Shown: positions 40,987-53,134, counted from the stretch's first letter. The stretch is DNA of 64,000 bases from Nitratiruptor tergarcus DSM 16512 (GCF_027946175.1 NZ_AP026671.1:310001-374000), one strand, 5' to 3'. Translations and numbers: made by a program. The notes: a model not told the origin generated them from the sequence alone.

Positions 40987-41244
40987 ATGGCTCACAAGAA
41001 AGGTCAGGGTAGTACACAGAATAACCGCGATAGTGCGGGTCGTAGACTAGGTGTGAAAAAATTTGGTGGAGAGTTTGTTCGCGCTGGAAATATAATCATC
41101 AGACAAAGAGGAACAAAAATCCATCCTGGAAACAATGTAGGACTTGGTAAAGATCATACTATCTTTGCTTTGGTTGATGGTTACGTTAAGTTCGAAAGAT
41201 ACGATAAAACAAGACAAAAAGTATCCGTATATCCTGCTGAATAA
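40987..41244 (+). CDS. rpmA: 50S ribosomal protein L27
   Basis: 85 residues: [58 protein letters not shown]. The N-terminus starts directly at AHKKGQG, so there is no cleavable N-terminal extension as in Firmicutes. AAGGAG precedes the ATG. Confidence 0.98.
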   Translation: MAHKKGQGSTQNNRDSAGRRLGVKKFGGEFVRAGNIIIRQRGTKIHPGNNVGLGKDHTIFALVDGYVKFERYDKTRQKVSVYPAE

Positions 41245-41245
41245 T

Positions 41246-41268
41246 ACTTTTGGGCATTGCCCAAAAGT
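41246..41268 (+). terminator. Strong hairpin after rpmA
   Basis: Perfect 11-bp inverted repeat ACTTTTGGGCA/TGCCCAAAAGT starting 2 bases after the rpmA stop. No T-tract follows, so it may attenuate transcription or stabilise the mRNA end rather than terminate fully. Confidence 0.6.
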
Positions 41269-41269
41269 C

Positions 41270-41371
41270 TAGTAATCTAGTAATTAGGAATTTGGAATTA
41301 GGAATTGGTGTTTCTAATTCCTGATTCCTATCCTCTTTCATACTCCCTAATTCCCAATTCCCAATTACTAA
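41270..41371. repeat. Nested palindromic repeat built on GGAATTAGGAATT units
   Basis: The left arm (about 41279-41307) has repeated GGAATT units, the middle has TAATTCCTGATTCC, and the right arm (about 41344-41370) is CTAATTCCCAATTCCCAAT. The outer arms are imperfect inverted repeats and the inner unit can pair with the left arm as well. The unit is preceded by two CTAGTAAT copies. It fills the rpmA-obgE gap and ends at the obgE RBS. Confidence 0.7.
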
Positions 41372-41384
41372 TCAAGGAACAGTG

Positions 41385-42488
41385 ATGTTTATCGACAGTG
41401 TAGAGCTAACTGTCCATTCTGGCAAAGGTGGTGCAGGAGCTGTGAGTTTTCGTAGAGAAAAGTTTGTCCCAAAAGGTGGGCCAGATGGAGGTGATGGTGG
41501 TGATGGCGGCGATGTCTATTTTGTGGTAGACAAAAATACCCATACACTTGCGCACTACAAAGGGAAAAAAATCCTCAAAGCTGGCAATGGAAAACCGGGA
41601 GAGGGAAGAAAAAAACATGGGAAAAAGGGTGAAGATCTCATTCTTATAGTTCCTCCAGGCACACAGGTTATTGATGCAGCAAGTGGAGAGCTACTTTTGG
41701 ATCTGACTGAAGATGGGCAGAAGGTGCTCTTCTTGCAAGGCGGTAAGGGAGGCAAAGGAAACTGGCACTTTAAATCTGCATCCAACCAGCGTCCTACCTA
41801 TGCACAGCCTGGACTTCCTGGAAAAAGCATGCAGATTCGTCTTGAGCTTAAACTTATAGCTGATGTAGGACTTGTAGGTTTCCCAAATGTTGGAAAATCG
41901 ACTCTCATAGCCACCATTTCTAATGCAAAGCCAGAGATAGCCAATTATGAGTTTACGACATTAACACCAAAACTGGGTTTAGTAAGAGTTAGTGAATTTG
42001 AGAGTTTTGTCATGGCTGATATTCCAGGTATCATTGGAGGTGCTAGTGAAGGCAAGGGGCTAGGGCTGCAGTTTCTAAAGCATATTGAGCGTACAAAATC
42101 ACTCCTTTTTATGATAGACATTGCAAGTTATCGCGATCCAGTTATGCAGTTTAAAACGCTAAAAAAAGAGTTAGCAAGCTTTAGCGAGAAACTTTCGCAA
42201 AGAGATTATGCTATTGCATTGACAAAAGTGGATGCATTTGAAGTAGATAAAGCCAATGAGAAAATAGCATCTTTTCTTGATGCACTTCATCTATCTGCTT
42301 CAGAGCAAAATAGATATGGTCTTGATGAAAGATACAGATTTTTTGCACAAGATCTTGATATGTATGAGAGAGAAAAGCCCTTTTTTGTTTTTCCAATATC
42401 AGCAGTAGCAAAAATCAATATTGAGCCGCTCAAATATGCCCTCTATGATCTCGTTAAAAAGGCACGCAGTGAAGAGAATAGTCATTAA
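41385..42488 (+). CDS. obgE: Obg family ribosome-associated GTPase
   Basis: 367 residues. The Gly-rich Obg fold ([34 protein letters not shown]) is followed by the G domain with G1 [11 protein letters not shown]2 YEFTTLTP, G3 [17 protein letters not shown] and G4 ALTKVDAF. No clear C-terminal OCT domain. It acts in 50S subunit assembly and growth control. ATG 41385 fits AAGGA at 41374-41378 better than the GTG at 41382. It overlaps proB by 20 bases. Confidence 0.96.
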   Translation: MFIDSVELTVHSGKGGAGAVSFRREKFVPKGGPDGGDGGDGGDVYFVVDKNTHTLAHYKGKKILKAGNGKPGEGRKKHGKKGEDLILIVPPGTQVIDAASGELLLDLTEDGQKVLFLQGGKGGKGNWHFKSASNQRPTYAQPGLPGKSMQIRLELKLIADVGLVGFPNVGKSTLIATISNAKPEIANYEFTTLTPKLGLVRVSEFESFVMADIPGIIGGASEGKGLGLQFLKHIERTKSLLFMIDIASYRDPVMQFKTLKKELASFSEKLSQRDYAIALTKVDAFEVDKANEKIASFLDALHLSASEQNRYGLDERYRFFAQDLDMYEREKPFFVFPISAVAKINIEPLKYALYDLVKKARSEENSH

Positions 42489-43239
42489 AGTTGGCAGTGC
42501 AGTTCTGACTGAAAACAATCGCTTAGCAAAAGAGCGTATGGCAAATCTTGTGGAATTTTTAAGTATGCTCCATGAGCGTTATGAGATTATTTTGGTGAGT
42601 AGTGGCGCAGTAGCGGCTGGATATACAAAGATACGGTTAGATAAAAGCGATATTGCCAACAAACAGGCCTTGGCAGCCATTGGTCAGCCTCTATTGATGC
42701 GTAGCTACCAAAAAAAGTTTGAAAAGCATGGTATCAATGTAGCTCAAGTACTCTTAAGTGCTGATGATTTTGATAGTCGCAGGCGTACAGCTCATGCAAA
42801 AAATGCTATTGAGGTTTTATTGCAGAAAAAAGTAATTCCTATTATCAATGAAAACGATGTCACAGCAACAGAGGAGCTTGTGTTTGGTGACAATGATCAA
42901 CTCTCAGCTCATGTGGCTTACTATTTTGATGCTGATATGCTCGTAATTCTCACAGATATCGATGGGCTTTATGATAAAGATCCCAATAAGTATGAAGATG
43001 CAAAACTCCTCAAGATTGTTGAGACTATCCCTCAAGAGCTTCTTGAAACTGAATGCAATCCAACCTACTCTTTTGCAACTGGCGGAATAGTCACAAAACT
43101 CAAAGCTGCACAATTTCTGCTTGAGCGGGGTAAAAAGATGTTTTTAGGGAGTGGTTTTGATCTAAGTGATGCTAAGAGTTTTCTTCTTGAAAATGTACAT
43201 AGAGGCGGGACACTTTTCATACCATGCGACAATACTTAG
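42469..43239 (+). CDS. proB: Glutamate 5-kinase (short form)
   Basis: First step of proline synthesis, phosphorylating glutamate. 256 residues with the amino acid kinase fold: [71 protein letters not shown] and [12 protein letters not shown]. The C-terminal PUA domain of E. coli ProB is absent, as in related bacteria. GTG 42469 is preferred because AAAAAGG lies 6 bases upstream and the product then begins [10 protein letters not shown]. Confidence 0.94.
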   Translation: MKRIVIKVGSAVLTENNRLAKERMANLVEFLSMLHERYEIILVSSGAVAAGYTKIRLDKSDIANKQALAAIGQPLLMRSYQKKFEKHGINVAQVLLSADDFDSRRRTAHAKNAIEVLLQKKVIPIINENDVTATEELVFGDNDQLSAHVAYYFDADMLVILTDIDGLYDKDPNKYEDAKLLKIVETIPQELLETECNPTYSFATGGIVTKLKAAQFLLERGKKMFLGSGFDLSDAKSFLLENVHRGGTLFIPCDNT

Positions 43240-44177
43240 TAAGATCTCATACTCCATTTCATTTTTTGCAAAACTCTCAAGACTTTTTTGTAGAGGAGAT
43301 TCCTTTACGTCCCTTTGGCGATAGAGGTAGATATCTCATTATAAAAATTAAGAAAGAGAACCTATCGACATGGCAACTTCTTGATATCTTTTCTCACTAT
43401 TTTCAGACTAAAATAGGCTATGCTGGACTCAAAGATAAAAACGCAACGACAATACAGTATATCAGTTTAGATGAGCGTTATTATAAAGCTCTTAAAAAGT
43501 TTCGCCACGCAAAAATCTCTATACTCTCTATCCAAAAATCTAATAAACCCTTAAAAATGGGCGATTTACTTGGAAATAGATTTGCAATCAATATATACGA
43601 TGTAAAAGAGTTTGATAAACTGCAAGCAATTTTGCAAAAAATTACAAAAGTAGGTGTGCCAAACTACTTTGGATATCAGCGTTTTGGAAAAGATGGCTTA
43701 AAAAAGGCAAAAGAGTTTATAGAAGGGGATTACTTTACGAAAAACAAAAGAGCCCAGAAGCTTCTTGGAAGTATTTATCAAAGCGATCTTTTTAATAGAT
43801 GGCTGCAATATAGAGTAAGTATCAGTAAAAAGGGATTTCTCAAATTACCTGGTGATGTTTATCAAAAAGATGAAAAATTTTTCACACCAAAAGAGGTTAT
43901 AGAAGATCCTTCATGGATAGTAACTGGTCTTTTGCCTGGCAAAGGAGCTTTTCGTGCTTGTGCCAAGGCAAGAGAGATTGAAAAGCAGTATGATGCAGAT
44001 CTTCCATTTCGTGGTGGGAGAAGGTCTGCACTCTTTTATCCAAAAGATCTGCATGTACAGAAAGAGGGCTCTCGTGTCACACTGCAATTTACTTTGCCAA
44101 AAGGAAGCTACGCTACCATTTTGCTAGAAAATATTGCAGGTAAAGAACTCAGTCACAAAGGGATAACATGCGTATAG
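43224..44177 (+). CDS. truD: tRNA pseudouridine(13) synthase
   Basis: Makes pseudouridine at position 13 of tRNA-Glu. 317 residues: [22 protein letters not shown], catalytic [17 protein letters not shown] with the nucleophilic Asp, [24 protein letters not shown] and [14 protein letters not shown]. It overlaps proB by 16 bases and fmt by 10. It is inserted relative to the Campylobacter jejuni proB-fmt order as I remember it. Confidence 0.95.
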   Translation: MRQYLVRSHTPFHFLQNSQDFFVEEIPLRPFGDRGRYLIIKIKKENLSTWQLLDIFSHYFQTKIGYAGLKDKNATTIQYISLDERYYKALKKFRHAKISILSIQKSNKPLKMGDLLGNRFAINIYDVKEFDKLQAILQKITKVGVPNYFGYQRFGKDGLKKAKEFIEGDYFTKNKRAQKLLGSIYQSDLFNRWLQYRVSISKKGFLKLPGDVYQKDEKFFTPKEVIEDPSWIVTGLLPGKGAFRACAKAREIEKQYDADLPFRGGRRSALFYPKDLHVQKEGSRVTLQFTLPKGSYATILLENIAGKELSHKGITCV

Positions 44178-45076
44178 TTTTTATGGGAACACCCGATTAT
44201 GCTACAAAGATTTTAGAGGGCTTGCTTGGAAAATTTGATATTGTAGCACTTGTAACGCAACCAGATAAACCAGTAGGACGCAAACAGGTTCTCACGCCAC
44301 CACATATTAAGCGTTTTGTTTTAGAGCAGGGATTAGATATTCCTATTTTACAACCTCCTACGCTCAAAGACAAAAAGGTAATTGAGCAAATTGCATCATT
44401 TAAGCCAGACTTCATTGTTGTAGCTGCGTATGGAATGTTATTGCCAAAGGAGATCCTATCAATAGCCCCATCGATAAATCTGCATGCTTCTTTACTTCCA
44501 CGTTATCGTGGTGCTAGTCCTATTCAACAAGCACTTCTAGAAGGAGACACAATAACTGGTGTAACGGCAATGCTTATGGATGAAGGACTTGATACTGGGG
44601 ATATACTAGCTTATGATGTGTGCGAGATAGAAGAAAATGATACTGCAATAACACTTTTTGCTAAACTTGCAGATTTAGCGGCCAATTTGACACCACTTGT
44701 GTTAGAAAGATTTAAGAAAATTAAACCTTTGCCACAATTAGATGTGGATGCAAGTTACTGTAAAAAGATCAAAAAGAGTGATGGAGAAATAACTTTGGAT
44801 GATGCTACAACTACCTATAATAAATATAGAGCATTTATCGTGTGGCCTGGTATTTTCTTACCAAATGGCTTGAAACTCAAAAAAATTGCTCTGTTTGCAA
44901 AAGAGGGAGAACATAGAGCGGGAGAGATTTTGGCAGTTGAAAAAGATTTTATAGTTGTAGGGTGTGAGAGAGGATCACTTAAAGTAGAGCGAGTACAACC
45001 ACCGTCAAAAAAAGAGATGGATGCAGTGGCATATATTAGAGGACAAAGGATAGGTATTGGAGATACGCTATTTTGA
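44168..45076 (+). CDS. fmt: Methionyl-tRNA formyltransferase
   Basis: Formylates initiator Met-tRNA with 10-formyl-THF. 302 residues: [31 protein letters not shown], the formyl-THF site INLHASLLPRYRGASPIQ, and TGVTAMLMDEGLDTGDIL. The C-terminal OB-like domain is present. ATG overlaps truD by 10 bases and the end overlaps birA by 20. Confidence 0.97.
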   Translation: MRIVFMGTPDYATKILEGLLGKFDIVALVTQPDKPVGRKQVLTPPHIKRFVLEQGLDIPILQPPTLKDKKVIEQIASFKPDFIVVAAYGMLLPKEILSIAPSINLHASLLPRYRGASPIQQALLEGDTITGVTAMLMDEGLDTGDILAYDVCEIEENDTAITLFAKLADLAANLTPLVLERFKKIKPLPQLDVDASYCKKIKKSDGEITLDDATTTYNKYRAFIVWPGIFLPNGLKLKKIALFAKEGEHRAGEILAVEKDFIVVGCERGSLKVERVQPPSKKEMDAVAYIRGQRIGIGDTLF

Positions 45077-45692
45077 GAGTATCGATTCGACACAAAAAAG
45101 AGTTCTTGATGATATACGTCAGCAAAAGATAACTCCACCTATTTGCTATTATACAAATAAGCAAACAGATGGTATAGGTAGTCGCAATAACAGATGGATA
45201 GGATTAGAGGGAAATATGTTCTTCTCTTTTGCACTTTATCAAAAAAATTTACCCCAAGATTTGCCTCTTGCATCAGTCTCGCTCTATTTTTCATTTCTTT
45301 TTAAAGAGATACTTTGCAAATATGATGCACGGATCTGGCTGAAATGGCCAAACGATTTTTATATTGGTAAAAAAAAGTGTGGTGGCTGTGTGACTAATAA
45401 AGTTGGTGATATGTTTGTTTGTGGTATTGGAATCAATACAAAGCAAGCTCCACCTATGTTTGAGAAGGTCTCTTTGCAAATAGAGGAGAAGAAAGTTTTA
45501 GAGGAGTATTTTTCTCTCATAAAACGACAAATTTCATGGAAGGAAATTTTTAGAAAATTTGCGCTAGAATTTTATAAAAGCAAAGAGTTTATTACCCATT
45601 ACAAGGGGCAAGAAATAGATCTAAAAAATGCTCAATTAGCCGAAGATGGTGCGCTTATGATAAATGGCGAAAGGATATATAGCCTACGATGA
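45057..45692 (+). CDS. birA: Biotin--protein ligase (catalytic domain only)
   Basis: Attaches biotin to acetyl-CoA carboxylase BCCP. 211 residues: [16 protein letters not shown], the loop [13 protein letters not shown] (GxGxxxRxW), [26 protein letters not shown], and [11 protein letters not shown]. There is no N-terminal DNA-binding domain, so it is not a repressor. The TTG start at 45057 is fixed by the family N-terminus. It overlaps parA by 4 bases. Confidence 0.93.
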   Translation: MEIRYFESIDSTQKRVLDDIRQQKITPPICYYTNKQTDGIGSRNNRWIGLEGNMFFSFALYQKNLPQDLPLASVSLYFSFLFKEILCKYDARIWLKWPNDFYIGKKKCGGCVTNKVGDMFVCGIGINTKQAPPMFEKVSLQIEEKKVLEEYFSLIKRQISWKEIFRKFALEFYKSKEFITHYKGQEIDLKNAQLAEDGALMINGERIYSLR

Positions 45693-46480
45693 AAGAGATA
45701 ATAGCAATAGCAAATCAAAAAGGTGGCGTTGGTAAAACCACAACAGCCGTCAATCTGGCTGCCTCTTTAGCAAAAGAGGGAAAAAGTGTTTTACTCATCG
45801 ATGCCGATCCTCAGGCAAATGCTACTACGAGCCTAGGGTATAGTCGTAACGATTATGAATTTAATATCTACCACGTGATGATAGGCTCAAAAAAACTTTC
45901 TCAAATTATTCTCAAAACAGATGTAAAAAATCTCTTTCTAGCACCATCGAATATAGGCCTTGTCGGAATAGAAAAAGAGTACTATATAAGTGAGAAAAAA
46001 CGTGAGTTGATGCTTAAAGAGGCAATTGCAGAAGTTGAGTTAGAGTATGATTATGTTATTATCGATTCACCCCCGGCTTTGGGTCCTATGACGATCAATG
46101 CACTCAGTGCTGCTCACTCAGTAATAATTCCTATTCAGTGTGAATTCTTTGCCCTTGAAGGACTTGCACAGTTACTGAACACTATTAGACTTATACGCAA
46201 AACCATTAACCCTCGATTGAAGATCAAAGGGTTTTTACCTACGATGTTTAGTAGACAGAACAATCTTTCAAAACAGGTTTTAGCAGATCTTACTCACCAT
46301 TTTAACGATAAGCTGTTTCGGGATAAAGAGAGTGCAAGTTATATTGTTATTCCAAGAAATGTCAAACTTGCTGAGAGCCCAAGTTTTGGCAAGCCTGTTA
46401 TTGAATATGATAAAAACTCCACGGGAGCTGTTGCATACCAATCTCTAGCAAAAATTATTCTGGATAGTGTACATGGCTAA
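45689..46480 (+). CDS. parA: Chromosome partitioning ATPase ParA (Soj)
   Basis: 263 residues of the MinD/ParA family: deviant Walker [53 protein letters not shown] and [15 protein letters not shown]. It binds DNA non-specifically and drives ParB-parS complexes apart. It begins by ATGA overlap with birA and is followed by parB. No parS-like 16-mer was confidently identified nearby. Confidence 0.96.
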   Translation: MKEIIAIANQKGGVGKTTTAVNLAASLAKEGKSVLLIDADPQANATTSLGYSRNDYEFNIYHVMIGSKKLSQIILKTDVKNLFLAPSNIGLVGIEKEYYISEKKRELMLKEAIAEVELEYDYVIIDSPPALGPMTINALSAAHSVIIPIQCEFFALEGLAQLLNTIRLIRKTINPRLKIKGFLPTMFSRQNNLSKQVLADLTHHFNDKLFRDKESASYIVIPRNVKLAESPSFGKPVIEYDKNSTGAVAYQSLAKIILDSVHG

Positions 46481-47309
46481 AAAGAAAAGTCTTGGTAGAG
46501 GACTTGGTGCAATACTTGGAGAGGTGGCAGAAGCATACGAAAAAGAGGTTCCCCAAAGCGAAGTTGTAGAGATTGCAATTGATGAGATTAGAAAGAATCC
46601 TTACCAGCCAAGAAGAAAGTTTGATGAGGATTCACTGCAAGAATTAGCTTCTTCTATACGTGAACATGGACTTTTACAGCCAATCGTAGTGATAGAGGAT
46701 CTTGATGGATATATGCTCATAGCAGGTGAGCGGCGCTTACGAGCATGCAAGTTAGCAGGCTTTGAGAAAATTAAGGCGGTCGTTGCAAAAATCGATAAGA
46801 ATCGCTACAGAGAGTTTGCACTTATTGAAAATATTCAACGAGAAAATCTCCACCCCTTAGAGCTTGCGTATGCATACAAAGAGCTATTAGAAGAGTATGG
46901 TATTACGCATGAAGAGTTGGCAGATATAGTAAAAAAAAGCAGAGTTCACATCACTAATACATTACGGCTTTTAAGTCTTGGAACCTATGCAAAAGAGGCT
47001 TTAGAAAAAGGTAAAATAAGTGCTGGACACGCTAAAATCTTAGTTGGGCTTGATGAAAAAGATCAAAAAATTCTCGTGGACTCTATAATTGGACAAAAAC
47101 TTAGCGTACGTGAAACAGAAAAATTGGCTCAAAAGAAGAAAAAAAATGTTACTAAAAGTGATAACGTTAAAATTAGTGAACTAGATTTTCAAGACCTCAA
47201 AAAGCATCTAAGAAAGAGCGGTTTTAGAGTAAAGACTTCCAAAAATAGAGTTGTTTTAGAGTTTGTTTCACAAGAGGATGTGGATAAGTTTATGCAATAT
47301 TTCTTATAA
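46473..47309 (+). CDS. parB: Chromosome partitioning protein ParB (Spo0J)
   Basis: 278 residues: [17 protein letters not shown] start, the ParB/Srx CTPase domain with [36 protein letters not shown] and [21 protein letters not shown], the HTH region [22 protein letters not shown], and a C-terminal dimerisation domain. ATG 46473 is chosen over the in-frame GTG at 46467 because it gives the usual N-terminus. It overlaps parA by 8 bases. Confidence 0.95.
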   Translation: MAKKKSLGRGLGAILGEVAEAYEKEVPQSEVVEIAIDEIRKNPYQPRRKFDEDSLQELASSIREHGLLQPIVVIEDLDGYMLIAGERRLRACKLAGFEKIKAVVAKIDKNRYREFALIENIQRENLHPLELAYAYKELLEEYGITHEELADIVKKSRVHITNTLRLLSLGTYAKEALEKGKISAGHAKILVGLDEKDQKILVDSIIGQKLSVRETEKLAQKKKKNVTKSDNVKISELDFQDLKKHLRKSGFRVKTSKNRVVLEFVSQEDVDKFMQYFL

Positions 47310-47349
47310 AAATGTTTTTGGTTTAAACTTTTTATATAGATCTCTATGA

Positions 47350-47355
47350 TAAAAT
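47350..47355 (+). promoter_or_regulatory. Candidate -10 element for the ATP synthase operon
   Basis: TAAAAT in CTATGATAAAATCC, 28 bases before the first ATP synthase gene. No -35 seen. Transcription from parB may also read through. Confidence 0.35.
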
Positions 47356-47382
47356 CCAATCAAATTTTTGAAAGGGAGAGGT

Positions 47383-47805
47383 ATGCTAGATATCAATATC
47401 GGCCTTTTGCTGCTTACAGCTATTGTTTTTCTCGCTCTTGTGTTTTTGCTCAATAGTATGCTGTATCGTCCACTATTGACGTTTACGACACAGCGCGAAG
47501 AGAGCATCCGCAGAGATCTGGAAAATGCGAATAGTAATGAAGAGGGCTCGGAAAAACTATTGGAAGAGGCAAAAGCAATTATTGCTGATGCCAAAGCACA
47601 AGCCTCATCAATGAAAAAAGAGGCGATTGAAGAGGTAAGAGCTGAAGTTTCCAAAATGGTGGAAGCAAAAAAAGCGGAACTAGAGAGTCGTAAAGAAGCT
47701 CTCATGGAAGAGATCAAAAAAGAGGAAGAGAGTGTACGTAGTACATTGATTTCCCAAATGCCACTATTTAAAGAGGCACTTAAAGCAAAATTTAATACGT
47801 TGTAA
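47383..47805 (+). CDS. atpX: ATP synthase F0 subunit b'
   Basis: 140 residues: an N-terminal membrane helix (NIGLLLLTAIVFLALVFLLNSM) followed by a long charged coiled coil (ENANSNEEGSEKLLEEAKA onward). Together with the next gene it forms a b/b' peripheral stalk, as in Campylobacterota. ATG 47383 follows GGGAGAGG; an in-frame ATG at 47368 lies before the RBS. Subunits a and c are not in this cluster, which is normal for the phylum. Confidence 0.92.
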   Translation: MLDINIGLLLLTAIVFLALVFLLNSMLYRPLLTFTTQREESIRRDLENANSNEEGSEKLLEEAKAIIADAKAQASSMKKEAIEEVRAEVSKMVEAKKAELESRKEALMEEIKKEEESVRSTLISQMPLFKEALKAKFNTL

Positions 47806-47816
47806 AAGGAGAGGGA

Positions 47817-48329
47817 GTGAATCTAAAAATCGTTTCCCTGCTACTTTTAGGAGCAGGATTGGCTATGGCTGGCGAAGGGGCTCACCATACAGATATTGTT
47901 CCCCGTACCGTTAACTTCTTAATATTTGCTGCAATCCTTTACTATCTCATAGCTGAGCCTGTAAAAAATTTTTTTAAAAACAGGAGTGCTTCTATTGCTA
48001 TGCAGTTAGAAGAGGTGCAGACAAAACTCAAGAGGGCAAAAGAGGATAAAGAAAAAGCGCAAGAAGAGGTGACAAAAGCTAAAGAGTTGGCTCAAGAGAT
48101 TTTAGAGACAACAAAAAAAGAGATTGAAATAATGACCAAAGAGCTTAAAGAGCATGCTCAGCAAGAGATCGCTCTGCTTGAAAAGAGTTTCGAAGAAAAT
48201 ATGGAACTTGAACGCAGAAAAAGAGTACGTAAGATCACGCAAGAGGTTCTTGAAGAGCTTTTTGAAGATAAGACTTTGGAGCTTGACAAGCAGAAATTTG
48301 TCAATTTGATAGTAAAAAAGGTGGCATAA
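47817..48329 (+). CDS. atpF: ATP synthase F0 subunit b
   Basis: 170 residues. The N-terminus looks like a signal peptide (MNLKIVSLLLLGAGLAMA), followed by the membrane anchor TVNFLIFAAILYYLIAEPVKNFF and the stalk coiled coil. This extended N-terminus is typical for this phylum. GTG start 47817 has AAAGGAGAGG upstream. atpH follows after one base. Confidence 0.92.
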   Translation: MNLKIVSLLLLGAGLAMAGEGAHHTDIVPRTVNFLIFAAILYYLIAEPVKNFFKNRSASIAMQLEEVQTKLKRAKEDKEKAQEEVTKAKELAQEILETTKKEIEIMTKELKEHAQQEIALLEKSFEENMELERRKRVRKITQEVLEELFEDKTLELDKQKFVNLIVKKVA

Positions 48330-48330
48330 C

Positions 48331-48861
48331 ATGGAAGAGTTGATAGCCAAAAGATATGTAAAAGCACTTATTGAGAGTGCACAGCTTGACGAGTTGAAAG
48401 AGATAGAGCGATATCTTGAAGCAATGGCCTCGCTCTTTAAAGATTGGAAAATAAAAGAGATTATTATATCTCCCGAAATTAAAAGTGATGAGAAATTGGA
48501 GCTCCTCATAGGTGGACTTGAAAATCCAAATATAAAATTTGTCAACTTAATGAGAGTGCTTGCTGCAAAAAGAAGACTCTCTTTGATTCCATTGTTGGCA
48601 AAAGAGCTTAAAAGTCAATTGGCTTTCATGCAAAAGAGTTTTGAAGGAAAAGTATTTAGTGAGTTTGATTTGAGTAGTGATGAGATTGAGGAGATAGAAA
48701 AAGCATTGGCAAACCGCTTGGGCGCAGAGATTAAACTCACTCAAGCTCCTCAAAAGTATGATGGGATTAAAGTGGAAGTTGATACTATTGGTATCGAGAT
48801 TGAGTTTTCCAAATCAAAAATCAAAAAACAGCTTATAGATAATATATTAAAAGCAATATAG
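48331..48861 (+). CDS. atpH: ATP synthase F1 subunit delta
   Basis: 176 residues: MEELIAKRYVKALIESAQ, IISPEIKSDEKLELLIGGL, FVNLMRVLAAKRRLSLIP and a C-terminal IGIEIEFSKSKIKKQLIDNI. Couples F1 to the peripheral stalk. Positions and order match the operon. Confidence 0.95.
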   Translation: MEELIAKRYVKALIESAQLDELKEIERYLEAMASLFKDWKIKEIIISPEIKSDEKLELLIGGLENPNIKFVNLMRVLAAKRRLSLIPLLAKELKSQLAFMQKSFEGKVFSEFDLSSDEIEEIEKALANRLGAEIKLTQAPQKYDGIKVEVDTIGIEIEFSKSKIKKQLIDNILKAI

Positions 48862-48873
48862 AAAGGAGTCAGT

Positions 48874-50391
48874 GTGGCACAAAAATTGCAAGCAGATGAA
48901 ATTAGCTCTATCATTAAAGAGAGGATAGAGGATTTTGAACTTAAAATTGATGTAGAGGAGACAGGGAAAGTTATCTCTTTTGCCGATGGTGTTGCTAAAG
49001 TTTATGGTCTTAACAATGCAATGGCAGGAGAGATGCTTGAGTTTGAAAACGGTGATAAAGGGATGGCACTTAACCTCGAAGAGAGTGATGTAGGGGTTGT
49101 TGTCCTTGGTAAGGGTGAAGGAATCAGAGAAGGAAGCAGTGTCAAGAGACTTGGACAGCTTCTGAAAGTTCCTGTTGGTGAAGAGCTTGTAGGAAGAGTA
49201 ATCAATGCTATTGGTGAGCCAATTGATGGAAAAGGGCCAATTGAAGCCAAAGAGTATCGCTATGTAGAAGAGAAAGCTCCTGGCATTATGGCAAGAAAAT
49301 CAGTACATGAGCCGTTACAAACAGGTATTAAGGCGATTGACGCTCTTGTACCTATCGGTAGAGGCCAAAGGGAGCTCATTATTGGTGATAGACAAACAGG
49401 TAAAACTACAGTTGCAATAGATACCATCATCAACCAAAAAGGACAGGGAGTTGTTTGTATTTATGTTGCTGTAGGACAGAAGCAGTCTACTGTAGCACAA
49501 GTGGTAAGAAAACTTGAAGAGCATGGTGCTATGGACTATACAATTGTTGTCAATGCAGGAGCAAGTGAGCCAGCAGCACTCCAATTTTTAGCTCCATATA
49601 CTGGTGTTACTATTGGTGAGTATTTTAGAGACAATGCAAAGCATGCGCTCATCGTCTATGATGATCTTAGCAAACACGCAGTTGCATATCGTGAAATGTC
49701 TTTGATTCTTCGACGTCCTCCTGGCCGTGAGGCATATCCTGGTGATGTTTTCTATCTTCACTCAAGACTACTTGAGCGTGCAGCAAAGCTTAACGATAAG
49801 CTCGGTGCAGGAAGTTTGACAGCACTCCCAATTATTGAAACACAAGCAGGGGATGTTTCTGCATATATTCCAACAAACGTTATCTCTATTACAGATGGCC
49901 AGATATTCCTTGAATCTGATCTTTTCAATGCTGGTATTAGACCTGCAATCAACGTAGGTATCTCTGTATCTCGTGTTGGTGGAGCTGCACAAATCAAGGC
50001 AATGAAGCAGGTTGCTGGTACGCTCAGACTCGATCTTGCACAATATCGCGAACTTGAGGCTTTCGCACAATTTGCAAGTGATCTTGATGAAGCAAGCCGT
50101 AAGCAGCTTGAGCGTGGTCAAAGAATGGTTGAAATTCTCAAACAACCGCCATATTCACCACTTCCAGTTGAAAGACAGGTAACTATTATCTATGCTGGAG
50201 CTAATGGTTTCTTAGATGATATTCCAGTGAGTGCAATTAATAAATTTGAATATGAGCTTTATAGCTTTATAGAAGCAAAATATCCACAAATCTTTGAACT
50301 TATTCGTGAGAGAAAAGCACTTGATGATGAGATTAAAGAGTTGCTCAATAAGGCGATAGAAGAGTTTAAAGCGAGCTTTAGTGCCGAATAA
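48874..50391 (+). CDS. atpA: ATP synthase F1 subunit alpha
   Basis: 505 residues. [19 protein letters not shown] start, Walker [16 protein letters not shown], the arginine-finger region [19 protein letters not shown], and [18 protein letters not shown] at the C-terminal domain. Standard length. GTG start has GAAAGGAG upstream. Confidence 0.98.
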   Translation: MAQKLQADEISSIIKERIEDFELKIDVEETGKVISFADGVAKVYGLNNAMAGEMLEFENGDKGMALNLEESDVGVVVLGKGEGIREGSSVKRLGQLLKVPVGEELVGRVINAIGEPIDGKGPIEAKEYRYVEEKAPGIMARKSVHEPLQTGIKAIDALVPIGRGQRELIIGDRQTGKTTVAIDTIINQKGQGVVCIYVAVGQKQSTVAQVVRKLEEHGAMDYTIVVNAGASEPAALQFLAPYTGVTIGEYFRDNAKHALIVYDDLSKHAVAYREMSLILRRPPGREAYPGDVFYLHSRLLERAAKLNDKLGAGSLTALPIIETQAGDVSAYIPTNVISITDGQIFLESDLFNAGIRPAINVGISVSRVGGAAQIKAMKQVAGTLRLDLAQYRELEAFAQFASDLDEASRKQLERGQRMVEILKQPPYSPLPVERQVTIIYAGANGFLDDIPVSAINKFEYELYSFIEAKYPQIFELIRERKALDDEIKELLNKAIEEFKASFSAE

Positions 50392-50400
50392 GGATAAAAA

Positions 50401-51285
50401 ATGGCAAATCTAAAAGATATTAAAAGAAAGATTGGTAGTGTCAAGAACACCCAAAAGACTACAAGGGCAATGAAGCTTGTCTCTACCGCAAAGCTGCGAC
50501 GAGCAGAAGAGGTTGCAAAAAGAAGTAAATACTTTGAAAATGCTATCAATGATACTTTGGCAGAAATTGCATCCTCTATTAATAAGTATAAAGTGGGTGG
50601 TGTAAAAGGGCGCTATTTCGAAGAGCCTGAAGTTGTGGGTGTTGTAGATATTATATTTGTCACAGCAGACAAAGGTTTGTGTGGTGGGTTCAATTACCAA
50701 ACGATAAAAACTGTACGTAGTCTCGTTGAAGAGTACACAAGAAGCGGTGCAAAAGTAAGACTTCGAGCGATTGGAAAAAAAGGAATAGAGTTCTTCAAAT
50801 TCCAAGGGTATGAACTAACTGATTCTGTTGTAGGACTTAGTTCTGCACCTGAATATAAAAAAGCAGCAGAATTTATCAAAAGCAGTGTCGAAGATTATCT
50901 TGATGGTAAAGTTGATAAAGTTGTTCTTGTACACAATGGGTACAAAAACATGATTACGCAAGAGATCAAAGTAGTTAATCTACTTCCTATTGATATTAAA
51001 GGCTTTGAAGAAAAAGAGATCTCTTCGCAATTAGAACTTGAGCCAGATGAAGGTGAAAAGGTATTGGAATCGCTCATTAATAAATATAATGAGTTTAATA
51101 TCTATTTTGCATTGATAGACTCTTTAGCTGCAGAACATAGTGCAAGAATGCAAGCTATGGATGCAGCGACGAAAAATGCTAAAGAGATGGTTGAATCACT
51201 TACTATTTCGTACAATAAGGCAAGACAAGAATCTATTACTACTGAGTTGACTGAAATCATCAGTGGTATGGAAGCAATGAAATAA
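50401..51285 (+). CDS. atpG: ATP synthase F1 subunit gamma
   Basis: 294 residues: LKDIKRKIGSVKNTQKTTRAM, FVTADKGLCGGFNYQ and the C-terminal signature EHSARMQAMDAATKNAKEM. It is the rotor shaft of F1. Start preceded by AAGGA. Confidence 0.98.
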   Translation: MANLKDIKRKIGSVKNTQKTTRAMKLVSTAKLRRAEEVAKRSKYFENAINDTLAEIASSINKYKVGGVKGRYFEEPEVVGVVDIIFVTADKGLCGGFNYQTIKTVRSLVEEYTRSGAKVRLRAIGKKGIEFFKFQGYELTDSVVGLSSAPEYKKAAEFIKSSVEDYLDGKVDKVVLVHNGYKNMITQEIKVVNLLPIDIKGFEEKEISSQLELEPDEGEKVLESLINKYNEFNIYFALIDSLAAEHSARMQAMDAATKNAKEMVESLTISYNKARQESITTELTEIISGMEAMK

Positions 51286-52713
<1,428 letters not shown>

Positions 52714-52714
52714 G

Positions 52715-52729
52715 CGAAGTAACTCTTCG
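52715..52729 (+). other. Small hairpin between atpD and atpC
   Basis: CGAAG/CTTCG stem with loop TAACT directly after the atpD stop and before the atpC RBS (AAAAAGGAAG). Short, but in a place where stoichiometry of epsilon could be set. Confidence 0.4.
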
Positions 52730-52744
52730 TGAAAAAGGAAGTGA

Positions 52745-53134
52745 ATGGATACATTGAGATTAGAGATAGTTACGCCTGAAGGTCTGATATTTGATCAAGA
52801 TGTTAAGAGCGTAACTTTTCCAGGAGAAGAGGGTGAGTTTGGCGTATTGCCGAAACATGCCTCTTTGCTTTCGCTTCTCAAGCCCGGCGTAATAGAAATA
52901 GAACTCCCAGATGGCAAGAAAGAGTCTATTGTCATCAACTGGGGACATGTAAAAGTAGATGAACATAAGGCAGTAGCTCTTGTTGAAGGAGCAATTCCTT
53001 TAGCAGGCGCTACAGAGAGCGAAATTGCGAAGAAAATTGAAGAGGCAAAAGAACTTATCGAAAAAGCGAGTGAAAATAAAGCTGCCTTAGCTACTGTAGA
53101 GGCACGTATAGAAAAAGCAGCAAAAATTATTTAG
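52745..53134 (+). CDS. atpC: ATP synthase F1 subunit epsilon
   Basis: 129 residues: LRLEIVTPEGLIFDQDVKSV, TFPGEEGEFGVLPKHASLLSLLKPG, a beta sandwich then a short helical end. Inhibitory and structural subunit. Last ATP synthase gene; tolQ follows 8 bases later. Confidence 0.96.
   Translation: MDTLRLEIVTPEGLIFDQDVKSVTFPGEEGEFGVLPKHASLLSLLKPGVIEIELPDGKKESIVINWGHVKVDEHKAVALVEGAIPLAGATESEIAKKIEEAKELIEKASENKAALATVEARIEKAAKII

Noticed and set aside
41270-41371. CRISPR array
   Set aside because: Units are short, degenerate and in both orientations, without regular spacers or cas genes.
42469-43239. Truncated proB without PUA domain
   Set aside because: Short ProB enzymes without PUA are common, and all catalytic motifs are present.
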